Origin: Hyphomicrobiales bacterium
GTDB lineage: Bacteria; Pseudomonadota; Alphaproteobacteria; Rhizobiales; Xanthobacteraceae
Reading direction: 5' to 3'
DNA: 64,000 nt
Assembly: GCA_017305535.1 (NCBI GenBank)
Contig: JAFKKN010000008.1
Coordinates: forward strand, 186,001 to 250,000
Every line of letters starts with the position of its first letter. Within the stretch, counting starts at the first letter, position 1. This document shows positions 25,881 through 37,929 of this stretch, one piece after another. Under the pieces are notes generated by a model that saw only the letters and a program-made list of their open reading frames with translations, was not told the origin of the DNA and made no database searches. The position numbers and the translations under genes were made by a program.

Positions 25881-26288
25881 TTATCGCCTTTGCAATCCCT
25901 TCCACAACTCAGAACGATTATTGGTCCGAGCGGTCCCCGAAATCACCCGCGTTTCGAGGCGGCATATCAGAAGGAACGCCTGCTGTAGCGGAGACTGCCC
26001 GATCCGGCGCGCATGCGCCATCAGCGTCTCGCGGCGCCCCGGCGTATCCGGCGCGGCAATTGCGGCGCACAGTCGCTCGCTGTGGCTTCGGAAGAATCGA
26101 AACGCCTCCCGTTCTCTCTCCCTGTCCAACGTATCCATCTTCCTGGCCAAGTCCAAGACCGCGTCCTGGTCCCGCGCCTCGCGGGAAATCGCATAGCGCA
26201 ACACCAGAAACAGCCAGTCCTGCACCAGGTCGCCATCGGCATCCCGAGCAGAATCCGCATGCTGACATGTCACCACCGGCAGCGACAT
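25881..26288 (-). CDS. Uncharacterised protein encoded between kdpC and kdpD
   Basis: A 135-residue mostly helical, highly charged protein that I do not recognise. Residues 40-75 (ARDQDAVLDLARKMDTLDRE and following) could form an amphipathic or coiled helix; no signal or membrane segment is seen. The case for a real gene is positional. It fills the gap between kdpC (9 bases upstream) and kdpD (21 bases downstream) on the same strand, and its wobble bases are GC-rich like its neighbours. A competing open frame on the same strand (25918-26292) has an implausible composition. The ribosome site is weak, suggesting coupling to kdpC. A Kdp-related accessory role is speculative. Confidence 0.65.
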   Translation of the reverse strand: MSLPVVTCQHADSARDADGDLVQDWLFLVLRYAISREARDQDAVLDLARKMDTLDREREREAFRFFRSHSERLCAAIAAPDTPGRRETLMAHARRIGQSPLQQAFLLICRLETRVISGTARTNNRSELWKGLQRR

Positions 26289-26297
26289 GCATCGGCT

Positions 26298-26903
26298 CTA
26301 GTGCCCGCCGCCCTGGTCGAGGGCGAGATTGAGCTTCAGCACGTTTACGCGCGGCTCGCCCAATATTCCAAAGCCGCGCCCCTCGATCTGTCGCCCGATC
26401 AAGGCCGTGACCTGAGCTTCCGGCAACCCGCGGGCCGCTGCGACCCGCGGCGCCTGGAACAGCGCCGCTTCCGGCGAAATGTCGGGATCGAGACCGCTGC
26501 CCGAGGCGGTGACCAGATCGACCGGCACCCGCGCGGACGGGTTCTCTTTCTTCAACACCGCAACATCCTGCCCGACGCGCTCAGCCAACGCCTTGCTGGT
26601 CGGCCCCAGATTCGATCCCGTCGAGTTCGACGCATTGTAGGGCGCGGCAACGGTTTTCGATGCGTCCTGCGGATCCGGCGCCGTCGTTGCTGAAGGGCGG
26701 CCATGGAAGTACTTCGCCTCGGTAAACGATTGGCCGATCAACGACGAGCCAATCACTTTACCGTCGCGTTCGATCAGGCTGCCGCGTGCCTGATCGGGAA
26801 ACAGCACCTGCGCAAGACCGGTCATCGTCAATGGATAGACCAGCCCCGTGATCACGGTAAGCGCCAACAGGGTCACGATAGCGGGACGGATTTCCTTCAA
26901 CAT
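26298..26903 (-). CDS. kdpC: K+-transporting ATPase subunit KdpC
   Basis: A 201-residue periplasm-facing subunit anchored by one N-terminal helix ([20 protein letters not shown]). Conserved segments include [34 protein letters not shown] and [19 protein letters not shown]. It stabilises the KdpFABC complex and increases its nucleotide affinity. The longer open frame reaching 27419 overlaps kdpB and is not coding; the ATG at 26903 with AAAGG upstream is the start. Confidence 0.95.
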   Translation of the reverse strand: MLKEIRPAIVTLLALTVITGLVYPLTMTGLAQVLFPDQARGSLIERDGKVIGSSLIGQSFTEAKYFHGRPSATTAPDPQDASKTVAAPYNASNSTGSNLGPTSKALAERVGQDVAVLKKENPSARVPVDLVTASGSGLDPDISPEAALFQAPRVAAARGLPEAQVTALIGRQIEGRGFGILGEPRVNVLKLNLALDQGGGH

Positions 26904-26914
26904 GACGATACCTT

Positions 26915-28987
26915 TCAAGCCAGATGCAGCGCGGTGACCGCGAGGTCGATCGCCTTGATGCCGATGAACGGCAGCACGATTCCGCCGAGCGCATAGATCA
27001 GCAGATTTCGCTTCAACAATGCGGCCGCGCCGACCGCGCGGTATTTCACGCCCTTCAGCGCCAGCGGAATAAGGGCGATAATGATGAGAGCGTTGAAAAT
27101 GATCGCCGACAGGATCGCACTTTGCGGCGTCGACAGTTGCATGATGTTCAGGACGCCGAGTTGCGGATAGAAGGTGATGAAGATCGCGGGAATGATGGCA
27201 AAATACTTCGCGACGTCGTTGGCGATGGAGAAGGTCGTCAGCGCGCCGCGCGTCATCAGGAGTTGTTTGCCAATCTCGACCACCTCGATCAGCTTGGTCG
27301 GATCGGAATCCAGATCGACCATATTGCCGGCTTCGCGGGCGGCCTGTGTGCCGCTCTGCATCGCCACACCGACATCGGCCTGCGCCAACGCCGGCGCGTC
27401 GTTGGTGCCGTCGCCGCACATCGCGATCAGGCGACCGTTGGCCTGCTCACTGCGGATGTAGCGCAGCTTGTCCTCGGGCGTCGCCTCGGCAATGAAGTCG
27501 TCGACACCCGCCTCGGAGGCGATCGATGCCGCCGTCACAGGATTGTCGCCGGTGATCATCACGGTCTTGATGCCCATCCGACGCAACGCGGCGAAGCGCT
27601 CCTTGACGTCCGGCTTCACCACGTCCTTCAGATGGATGACGCCAAGGATGCGGCTTCCCTCCACCAGACCGAGCGGCGTGCCGCCGGCGCGGGCGATCTT
27701 GTCGACGGCCGCACGGAACGCCGGCGGCTCCGCGATATCGCGACCGGCCTGCTCCCGCGCGAACTTGAGGACCGACTCGATCGCACCCTTGCGCAGCTTG
27801 CGCGCGCCGAGATCCACGCCCGACAGCCGCGTCACCGCCGAGAACGGGACGAACCGCGCTTCACCGGCGGCAGGCTCGCGGGCGATGCCGTAATGCTCCT
27901 GCGCCAGCGTGATGATGGAACGGCCTTCCGCGGTCTCGTCCGCGTCGCTGGCCAGCAGCGCCGCGCGTGCCGCCTCCTGCTCGGTCACTCCCGGCACCGG
28001 GATAATTTCTGTCGCGAGACGGTTGCCGAAGGTGATGGTACCGGTCTTGTCGAGCAACAGCGTGTCGACATCGCCGGCGGCTTCGACGGCGCGGCCCGAC
28101 ATCGCCAGCACGTTGAAGCGGACCAGACGATCCATGCCGGCAATGCCGATCGCCGACAGCAACGCGCCGATGGTGGTCGGAATCAGCGTCACGAACAGCG
28201 CGACGAGAACGATGATGGAGATGGTCCCGCCGGCATAGGCGACGAAGCTCGGAATCGTCGCGGTCGCGAACACGAAGATGATGGTGAGGCCGACAAGCAT
28301 GATATTGAGCGCGATCTCATTCGGCGTCTTCTGCCGCGCCGCGCCCTCCACCAGCTTGATCATGCGGTCGAGAAATGACGACCCCGGCGACGAAGTGATG
28401 CGAACCACGATCCGGTCGGAAATCACCGTCGTGCCGCCGGTGACCGCCGAGCGGTCGCCGCCGGATTCGCGGATCACCGGTGCGGACTCGCCGGTCACGG
28501 CTGCCTCGTTCACCGATGCGATACCCTCGATCACATCGCCATCACCCGGAATGATGTCGCCGGCTTCGCACACCACGAGATCGCCGGCCTCGAGTTCGTC
28601 GGCCGCGACACCTTCATAGAGTTCGCGATTGTCGGGTATCAACAGCCGCTTTGCTGGCGTCTGCGTGCGCATAGTCCGCAACGTGTCGGCCTGCGCCTTG
28701 CCGCGCCCCTCGGCCACGGCTTCCGCAAAATTCGCGAACAGCACCGTGAACCACAGCCAGATGACGATCTGCACCTCAAACAGAATTGTTTGCGCGCCCG
28801 TCATGATATCGCGGATCAGAAGCACCGTGGTGAGCGCGGAAACGACTTCCAGCACGAACATCACCGGATTTTTGGCGAGCGTTCGCGGATCGAGTTTCAC
28901 CACCGCTTCGCCGATGGCCGGGAATACAATCGCCGGATCGAACATCGCCACCGAGGCCGTGCGCTTGCGCATCTTGTGGGTTTCCAT
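26915..28987 (-). CDS. kdpB: K+-transporting P-type ATPase subunit KdpB
   Basis: A 690-residue P-type ATPase that energises potassium uptake through KdpA. The actuator domain has TGESAP and the phosphorylation motif is DKTGTIT with Asp313. The nucleotide/hinge motifs are [14 protein letters not shown] and [18 protein letters not shown]. The membrane segments show the PxxD-poor, KdpB-type helices of this class. The ATG at 28987 has GGAG about 7 bases upstream and is preferred over the TTG two codons before. It lies 18 bases after kdpA and 11 before kdpC. Confidence 0.96.
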   Translation of the reverse strand: METHKMRKRTASVAMFDPAIVFPAIGEAVVKLDPRTLAKNPVMFVLEVVSALTTVLLIRDIMTGAQTILFEVQIVIWLWFTVLFANFAEAVAEGRGKAQADTLRTMRTQTPAKRLLIPDNRELYEGVAADELEAGDLVVCEAGDIIPGDGDVIEGIASVNEAAVTGESAPVIRESGGDRSAVTGGTTVISDRIVVRITSSPGSSFLDRMIKLVEGAARQKTPNEIALNIMLVGLTIIFVFATATIPSFVAYAGGTISIIVLVALFVTLIPTTIGALLSAIGIAGMDRLVRFNVLAMSGRAVEAAGDVDTLLLDKTGTITFGNRLATEIIPVPGVTEQEAARAALLASDADETAEGRSIITLAQEHYGIAREPAAGEARFVPFSAVTRLSGVDLGARKLRKGAIESVLKFAREQAGRDIAEPPAFRAAVDKIARAGGTPLGLVEGSRILGVIHLKDVVKPDVKERFAALRRMGIKTVMITGDNPVTAASIASEAGVDDFIAEATPEDKLRYIRSEQANGRLIAMCGDGTNDAPALAQADVGVAMQSGTQAAREAGNMVDLDSDPTKLIEVVEIGKQLLMTRGALTTFSIANDVAKYFAIIPAIFITFYPQLGVLNIMQLSTPQSAILSAIIFNALIIIALIPLALKGVKYRAVGAAALLKRNLLIYALGGIVLPFIGIKAIDLAVTALHLA

Positions 28988-29005
28988 AGTCAAACTCCGC
29001 GTAGG

Positions 29006-30709
29006 TCAGAACAAGCCGCCGGTGCCCATCGCCAGATGTTCGGCGATCGGCCCGAGAGCCAGCGCAGGAAAGAACGTGAGACCGCCGACGATGACGATGA
29101 CGCCGACCAGCAAGCCGACGAACAGGCCGCCCGTCGTGGGGAAGGTGCCGGACGATACTGCAACGGTTTTCTTGGCCGCGAGCGAACCCGCGATCGCCAT
29201 TGCCGGTACGATCATCCAGAACCGTCCGATGAACATCGCAACCGCCCCCGCGAGATTGTAGAAGAGCGTGTTGCCGCTCAGTCCGGCAAAGGCCGATCCG
29301 TTGTTCGCGGTCTGCGACGTGAAGGCGTACAGCACCTCGCTGAAGCCGTGCGGTCCCGCATTCCCCATCGCGGCCACCGCCGGCGGATAGGCCATCGCAA
29401 TGGCGCTCCATCCCAACATCATCAGCGGCAGGACGAGGATCGCCAGCATCGCCATCTTGACTTCGCGTGCCTCGATCTTCTTGCCGACATACTCCGGCGT
29501 GCGTCCAACCATCAACCCGGCCACGAATACTGTGACGATGACGAACAGCAGCATGCCGTAGAGGCCCGCACCGACACCGCCGACCACGATCTCGCCAAGC
29601 TCCATGTTGATCAGCGGAATCATGCCGCCGAGCGCCGTAAACGAGTCGTGCATGGCGTTGACCGCGCCGCATGACGCCGCGGTCGTGACGACGGCGAACA
29701 AGGCGGAGGCGACGATGCCGAACCGCACCTCCTTGCCTTCCATGTTGCCGCCGACAAGTCCCTGTGCATTCAGAAGGGCCGAGCCGTTCGCCTCGGCCCA
29801 ATAACAAACGGTGACACCGGCAATGAAGAGGATGCCCATCGCCGCCAGGATCGCCCAGCCCTGACGCTGATTGCCGACCATGCGGCCGAACACGTTGGTC
29901 AGGGCGGCACCGAGCGCGAAGATCGCCAACATCTGCAACAGATTCGACAACGCCGTGGGATTTTCGAACGGATGCGCGCCGTTGGCATTGAAGAAGCCAC
30001 CGCCGTTGGTGCCGAGCATCTTGATGGCGACCTGTGACGCCACCGGGCCGATCGCGATGGTCTGGCGCGCGCCTTCAAGTCCGGTCGCCTCGACGGACGG
30101 CCCCAATGTCTGCGGCATGCCCTGCCAGACCAGAAACAGCGTGAACACCACGCAGATCGGCAGCAGCACATAAAGCGTGCAGCGGGTGACATCGACCCAG
30201 AAATTGCCGATAGTCTGGACCGACCTGCGGGCAAAACCGCGGATCAGCGCTACCGCCAGCACGATGCCGGTCGCCGCCGAGAGAAAATTCTGAACCGTCA
30301 GACCGAGCATCTGGCTGAGATAGGACAACGTGCTCTCGCCGCCGTAGTTCTGCCAGTTGGTGTTGGTGAGAAAACTTACCGTGGTATTGAACGCCAGGTC
30401 AGGCGCGACGGCGGATTGCGACATCGGGTTGAGCGGCAGAATGGCTTGCGCGCGCAACACTACATAAAGCACCGCGAAGCCGCCAACGTGGAACAGCAGC
30501 ATCGACAGCGTATAGGATACCCAGTGCTGCTCGCGTTTCGCGTCGACGCCCGCGATACGGTATAATAATCGCTCGCACGGCTGCAGGATCGGGGACAGAA
30601 ACGTCCGCTCGCTGTTGAAGACACGCGTCATGTACGCGCCCAAAGGTACGACAAGCGCAAGCACGAGCGCACAGAACAGCAGTATTTGCATCCAGCCGGC
30701 GACGGTCAT
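29006..30709 (-). CDS. kdpA: K+-transporting ATPase subunit KdpA
   Basis: A 567-residue channel-like subunit of the superfamily of K+ transporters, with about ten membrane helices. It contains the K+-filter-type repeats, seen as [15 protein letters not shown] and [20 protein letters not shown], and later [13 protein letters not shown] and [16 protein letters not shown]. Length is normal (about 560-570). GGAG-type sequence precedes the ATG at 30709, 10 bases after kdpF. It forms the K+-conducting path of the high-affinity KdpFABC pump. Confidence 0.96.
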   Translation of the reverse strand: MTVAGWMQILLFCALVLALVVPLGAYMTRVFNSERTFLSPILQPCERLLYRIAGVDAKREQHWVSYTLSMLLFHVGGFAVLYVVLRAQAILPLNPMSQSAVAPDLAFNTTVSFLTNTNWQNYGGESTLSYLSQMLGLTVQNFLSAATGIVLAVALIRGFARRSVQTIGNFWVDVTRCTLYVLLPICVVFTLFLVWQGMPQTLGPSVEATGLEGARQTIAIGPVASQVAIKMLGTNGGGFFNANGAHPFENPTALSNLLQMLAIFALGAALTNVFGRMVGNQRQGWAILAAMGILFIAGVTVCYWAEANGSALLNAQGLVGGNMEGKEVRFGIVASALFAVVTTAASCGAVNAMHDSFTALGGMIPLINMELGEIVVGGVGAGLYGMLLFVIVTVFVAGLMVGRTPEYVGKKIEAREVKMAMLAILVLPLMMLGWSAIAMAYPPAVAAMGNAGPHGFSEVLYAFTSQTANNGSAFAGLSGNTLFYNLAGAVAMFIGRFWMIVPAMAIAGSLAAKKTVAVSSGTFPTTGGLFVGLLVGVIVIVGGLTFFPALALGPIAEHLAMGTGGLF

Positions 30710-30719
30710 GGAGGTTCTC

Positions 30720-30809
30720 CTAAAAGCGCTCGGGCCGCAGCAGGGCGTAGGTGAGATAGATCAGAAGACCGACGGTCACGGCGGCGGCTAAGGTGTAATC
30801 GAACGCCAT
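30720..30809 (-). CDS. kdpF: Small membrane subunit KdpF
   Basis: A 29-residue peptide with one membrane helix: [20 protein letters not shown] followed by YALLRPERF. The sequence [12 protein letters not shown] is the KdpF hallmark, and the length matches the E. coli protein (29). A strong GAGGAGG site is 5 bases before the ATG. KdpF stabilises the KdpABC complex. Confidence 0.93.
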   Translation of the reverse strand: MAFDYTLAAAVTVGLLIYLTYALLRPERF

Positions 30810-30819
30810 CGCCGCCTCC

Positions 30820-30903
30820 TCAGAGCCGATCGCAGGCAAAGGTGTAGGCAGCCGTGACCGCAAAAAGGGCCAGACCCAACACAATCATCACAACATCAAG
30901 CAT
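30820..30903 (-). CDS. 27-residue single-helix membrane peptide at the head of the kdp operon
   Basis: MLDVVMIVLGLALFAVTAAY followed by TFACDRL. One membrane helix fills nearly the whole peptide and the C terminus is the short polar FACDRL. GGGAG lies about 9 bases before the ATG at 30903, and the stop is 10 bases before the kdpF start. I recall similar tiny open frames ending in CDRL/CERL ahead of kdp genes in other proteobacteria, but no function. It may be a further accessory subunit of the Kdp pump; it is not KdpF, which follows it. Confidence 0.75.
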   Translation of the reverse strand: MLDVVMIVLGLALFAVTAAYTFACDRL

Positions 30904-30985
30904 CGAAGCATCTCCCGATCGTTTGGGGCCTTCGATGCAGATAGGCCGATCCAAATCAGGAAACGATTGGGAATGCGGGGGCGAC

Positions 30986-31004
30986 GCATAAAGGGCGCAT
31001 AAAG
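30986..31004 (-). promoter_or_regulatory. Candidate KdpE-binding direct repeat
   Basis: GCATAAAG occurs at 30986-30993 and again at 30997-31004, an 11-bp direct repeat (CTTTATGC on the operon strand), 83-101 bases before the first kdp start. OmpR/PhoB-family regulators bind half-sites spaced 11 bp, and the E. coli KdpE site is also T-rich (TTTATA-like). The remainder of 30904-31244, shared with the divergent TolC-like gene, holds no recognisable gene. Confidence 0.5.
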
Positions 31005-31244
31005 ACGGTATCGGGATCGCGGCCGGCGCCACGCGGTGTCAGGTGGGGCTGCCGCGCCTGATCGGCAGCCTCCAGCGCGTCCTTCGGGAGACTGGCCGGT
31101 CGGCGGATAGCCGTCTCCGTCATACGATTGTGATCCGCCGGCCCAATAAACCACAGACATTGCGGCGCAACCATTTGTCTCCGGCGGCCGGGCCGACTAA
31201 ACAGGACAAACCATCTGGCGTTTTTTCGGATCACGGCGGAACAC

Positions 31245-32660
31245 ATGGCACGGCAGGCGTCGAGAGTTGACGCGGCGTCACGGCCGCGGCGTTCGGCTAT
31301 TCTGTTCGCGATTCCGTTGTGTGTCTGGCTGGTCCCGATACCCGGCCACGCCGAGACCATCGCCGACGCGCTGGTGAAAGCCTACCAGACCAACCCGCAA
31401 CTCAATGCCGAGCGTGCCCGCCAGCGCGCCACCGACGAGAACGTGCCGCAGGCGCTGGCCGGCTATCGGCCGCAGATCATCGCCAGCCTGAGCGGCGGCA
31501 TGCAGGCGGTGCGCAACCTCTTGCCTGACAACTCGATCCAGACCGCGACGCAAAAGCCGTGGATGATCGGAGTGACCGTCACGCAGACACTGTTCAACGG
31601 CTTCAAGACTGCCAATAGCGTGCGCGTCGCCGAACTTCAGGTCAAATCCGGCCGCGAGGCGCTGCGCAACGTCGGGCAAGGCGTGCTGCTGGATGCCGTG
31701 ACCGCCTATACCAACGTGCTCGCCAACCAGTCGCTGGTGGACGCCCAGCGCGCCAACGTCACCTCGCTTCGGGAAACGCTGAACGTGGCGCAGCGGCGAC
31801 TTAACGCCGGCGACGTGACGCCGACCGATACGGCACAAGCAGAAGCGCGGCTCAATCGCGGCCTGGCGGACCAGAACGCGGCCGAAGTGGCGCTCGCCGT
31901 CAGTCAGGCCACCTATACGCAGGTCATCGGCATGGCGCCGGGCCGGCTCAGCCCGGCCGAGCCGGTGGTGCGGCTGGTGCCGCGCAGCCGCGACGAGGCG
32001 ACCACGCTGGCCTTCCGGGCCAATCCCGCCGTGCTGGCGGCAGGCTTCGATGCCGACATGGCCGAAAAGACCATCAACGTCGCCGAAAGCAGCCTCTATC
32101 CGACGGTCACTGTGCAGGGCGGCGCCAGCCGATCGCGCCAGACCGACACCACGCTCGGCACCAATGGAACCGACGAGGCCTTTGTGCTCGGCCAGATCAC
32201 CGCGCCGATCTACGACGGCGGCACCGCCGCCTCGCAGACCCGGCAGGCCAAGGAACTCGCTTCACAAAGCCGTCTGGTGCTGGAACAGGTTCGCAATCAG
32301 GCGCGGACTGCCGCCATTGCCGCGTGGGTTTCCTATGAAGGGGCGCGGATTGCCGTCGGCGCGGCGGAATCCGAAGTGCGCGCCGCCACGGTTGCGCTCG
32401 ATGGCGTCCGCAAGGAAGCACAGGGCGGCCAGCGCACCACGGTCGACGTGCTCAACGCGCAGCAGGATCTGGTGGCGGCCAAGGCGCGACTGATCGGTGC
32501 GCAACGCGACCGCGTGATCGCCTCCTACACACTACTCGGCGCGGTCGGCAGCCTCGACGTGAAAACGCTTGGCCTGCACACGCCGGACTACCTGCCGGAA
32601 GTACACTATCATCAGGTGCGCGACGCCTGGCACGGCCTGCGCACGCCTTCGGGAAAATAG
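31245..32660 (+). CDS. TolC-family outer-membrane efflux protein
   Basis: A 471-residue outer-membrane channel protein. A signal peptide (RRSAILFAIPLCVWLVPIPG, ending GHA at residue 36) precedes the mature start ETIADALVKAYQTNPQLNAE, typical of TolC/BepC proteins. Two OEP repeats follow, with the motifs AYTNVLANQSLVDAQRANV and, in the second half, AWVSYEGARIAVGAAESEV and RTTVDVLNAQQDLVAAKARL. It would form the trimeric exit duct for RND or type I systems. It is convergent with the RND pump genes, so partnership with that pump is possible but not shown by an operon. Confidence 0.93.
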   Translation: MARQASRVDAASRPRRSAILFAIPLCVWLVPIPGHAETIADALVKAYQTNPQLNAERARQRATDENVPQALAGYRPQIIASLSGGMQAVRNLLPDNSIQTATQKPWMIGVTVTQTLFNGFKTANSVRVAELQVKSGREALRNVGQGVLLDAVTAYTNVLANQSLVDAQRANVTSLRETLNVAQRRLNAGDVTPTDTAQAEARLNRGLADQNAAEVALAVSQATYTQVIGMAPGRLSPAEPVVRLVPRSRDEATTLAFRANPAVLAAGFDADMAEKTINVAESSLYPTVTVQGGASRSRQTDTTLGTNGTDEAFVLGQITAPIYDGGTAASQTRQAKELASQSRLVLEQVRNQARTAAIAAWVSYEGARIAVGAAESEVRAATVALDGVRKEAQGGQRTTVDVLNAQQDLVAAKARLIGAQRDRVIASYTLLGAVGSLDVKTLGLHTPDYLPEVHYHQVRDAWHGLRTPSGK

Positions 32661-32672
32661 GCCGCAGATATT

Positions 32673-32790
32673 TCTAGAGCGTTTCATTACCTGGATGGAA
32701 ACGCCAAGGCGTCGTCGCCAAGCTTGACTCGGCAATCCATCATTTTTCTAGAAGATGGATGCGCGGATCAAGTCCGCGCATGACGATGAG
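32673..32790. repeat. Intergenic repeat with hairpin between tolC-like and RND genes
   Basis: It begins with tctagagcgtttc (the same start as the repeat at 9087) and ends with a perfect hairpin, atgcgcgga-tcaag-tccgcgcat (32759-32781). Such GCGCGGATCAAGTCCGCGC elements are frequent in this group of genomes. It lies between two convergent genes and probably terminates both. Confidence 0.75.
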
Positions 32791-32816
32791 TGTTTCAGTC
32801 AAAGGCTGAAAAATCT

Positions 32817-35936
<3,120 letters not shown>

Positions 35937-35966
35937 GGATGGCCGATACTTTCAGAGCCGGGAGGG

Positions 35967-37214
35967 TCAGCTTCCCGAGGCTGCCCGGTCGATGAAAAGA
36001 TTGCCCTTGGTGACGATGCGCTCGCCGGCATGAAGGTCGCCCAGCACTTCCACCAGGTCGCCGTTGGTCAGGCCGGTCTTGATCTTGCGCAATTCGATCG
36101 ACTTGTCGTCATGTGCCACCCAGACGCGGACCTCATCGCCCTCATAGATCAACGCCCGCTTCGGCACGCCCACCGCCGCGTGATTGGCGGCGGCGAAAAT
36201 GGTGACGTTGGCGAACATCTCAGGTTTCAGGAGTCCGTCGGCATTGTTCACAGTGGCGCGCACCATCAGCCGCCGGGTCGCGGGATCGATGGCGGCGGAA
36301 ACATAATCGATACGGGCGCGCAGATCGCGATCCGGCAGCGCCAGCACCTTGAATGAAATGTCCTGCCCGACGGCGACCATCGAGGCGTCGCTTTCGCGAA
36401 CGAAAGCGGTGAGCCAAACCGTGGAAAGATCCCCGATCACAAACACCGGATCGCTGGCACCGGCGTTGACATACTGACCGGGGCCGATCTTGCGCTGAAC
36501 CACTGTGCCCGCGATCGGTGCCACGATCGTCGTTTCAGGATCGATCCGACCCTTCTGCTGAAAATCGGCAATGGCCTGCTCGCTGAGGCCGAGAATGCGC
36601 AACCGATTGCGGGCAGCTTCCAGCGCGGTCTGCGCTGCGCGCTGATCGTTCTCGGCCGATACCAGCGTCGCCTGCGCCTGCTGGAAATCCTTCAGCGGAA
36701 TGGCCTTGCCATCGAACAGATCGTGGGCGCGGGTCTCCTGAATCCTTGCCAGTTCAAGCTGCGACTTGGCCTTGTTAAGCCCCGCCGCCGCGGCAATGAA
36801 GTCGTTCTGCGCCTGCACGGTATCTGCGGCCTCGATGACGAACAGCGGTTGGCCTTGCGCGACATGATCGCCGGGCCGCGCCAGCAGCTTGATCACCCGA
36901 CCGGCATAAGGCGAAAAGACCGGAGTCGCGCGATCTTCATCGACCGCGATTTTTCCCTCGGTGATGCGTTCGGTGCGAAAGGTATAATCCGACACCGGAG
37001 CGACCGTGAGAGCAGCCCATTCGGCCTGACTCGGAATGTAGCGTGGACCACTGCGGCGCGACTGGCTCGACATTTCCGAACTGCCGCGCGGCTCTTCGCC
37101 GCCGCGCAGAAGCACAGCGGCGGCAGAGCCCGCCACGAGCACCGCGATGACGCCCCACAGGACCCGCTTGCGCTGGGTAACCCATTGAAAAGACTTTGCG
37201 AAACCTGACAGCAT
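35967..37214 (-). CDS. RND efflux periplasmic adaptor (membrane fusion protein, CzcB/CusB-like)
   Basis: A 415-residue adaptor linking the inner-membrane pump to an outer-membrane channel. One N-terminal helix (RVLWGVIAVLVAGSAAAVLL) anchors it. A lipoyl/barrel-sandwich segment (VFSPYAGRVIKLLARPGDHV) is followed by an alpha-hairpin (residues about 130-220, ending RIDPETTIVAPIAGTVVQR) and beta-barrel and membrane-proximal domains (GVPKRALIYEGDEVRVWVA, GDLHAGERIVTKGNLFID). It is 30 bases upstream of the pump gene. There is no His/Met-rich metal-binding extension. Confidence 0.92.
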   Translation of the reverse strand: MLSGFAKSFQWVTQRKRVLWGVIAVLVAGSAAAVLLRGGEEPRGSSEMSSQSRRSGPRYIPSQAEWAALTVAPVSDYTFRTERITEGKIAVDEDRATPVFSPYAGRVIKLLARPGDHVAQGQPLFVIEAADTVQAQNDFIAAAAGLNKAKSQLELARIQETRAHDLFDGKAIPLKDFQQAQATLVSAENDQRAAQTALEAARNRLRILGLSEQAIADFQQKGRIDPETTIVAPIAGTVVQRKIGPGQYVNAGASDPVFVIGDLSTVWLTAFVRESDASMVAVGQDISFKVLALPDRDLRARIDYVSAAIDPATRRLMVRATVNNADGLLKPEMFANVTIFAAANHAAVGVPKRALIYEGDEVRVWVAHDDKSIELRKIKTGLTNGDLVEVLGDLHAGERIVTKGNLFIDRAASGS

Positions 37215-37929
37215 CAGATCACGTCATGTTGGCGGCAATGCATCCGAGCCCGCCGGGTTGATCCTCTTCATCTTCAGGGCAAGGCGTTAACCAGTGGTGC
37301 CTTGAGGACGGGCCGGGACCGGAAGCCAAAGCCGTGCCTCCGAATCCGTCAGAAGCGAAGAAGCTCTAGGCAGGTTCATGCATTCCCACAAATGAAAAAA
37401 TGCGGACGAGCCGCGTTTTAGCTTAACATTTTCGGCACGGACGCGACCAATATGTGAAAGCGGCACGATTTTCGTCCAACCCCTGCACAATAAATCGGGC
37501 GAGATCGTTCGTGGCTGTGGCCCGGACGGTCTCGCCCGTCGCCGGAGAAGGCAACCTCCACCATCCCCTACGCCGAACTGGCATTCAACCTTGCGCCCGG
37601 CTCGACATCCGGACTGCGGCCGGCAACGACGCGCACCATTATGGTGCCACGAAAGCACCGAGAGAGGCAGAGTCGACAAACAAGCCAGAAGGATCGTTCG
37701 ATCCGAATGCGCGTTCCGGCTTCAGATGGCCGGCCAAGCGAGTCCACCGGGGCTTCCCTTGCCCCGGTCGTCAGCCTGACCCAAGCCAGATCTATTGGAC
37801 GACTGATTGGAAAGCATCACAGGTGTCAGACGCGGCATCCAAAGTCCTGACGCGGTGGCGGTGACTTTCAGTAGGATTTCTGATATTCGGCCGCTCCGAA
37901 GGGGATTTACATTGTAATTCGGGGGCGGA
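37215..37929. other. Non-coding stretch upstream of the CadC-like regulator
   Basis: About 715 bases between divergent genes with lower GC than the surroundings. Open frames at 37287-37679 (minus) and 37454-37864 (plus) have unnatural compositions and no ribosome site, and I do not accept them. I see no clear hairpin or known RNA motif. It must hold the promoters of both flanking units. Confidence 0.6.

Noticed and set aside
25918-26292. Alternative 124-residue frame between kdpC and kdpD
   Set aside because: It is Gly/Arg-rich with unnatural composition and no ribosome site; the frame at 25881-26288 has better composition and spacing.
37287-37864. Two open frames in the 37215-37929 gap (37287-37679 minus, 37454-37864 plus)
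   Set aside because: No family pattern, no ribosome site, and codon composition unlike neighbouring genes.
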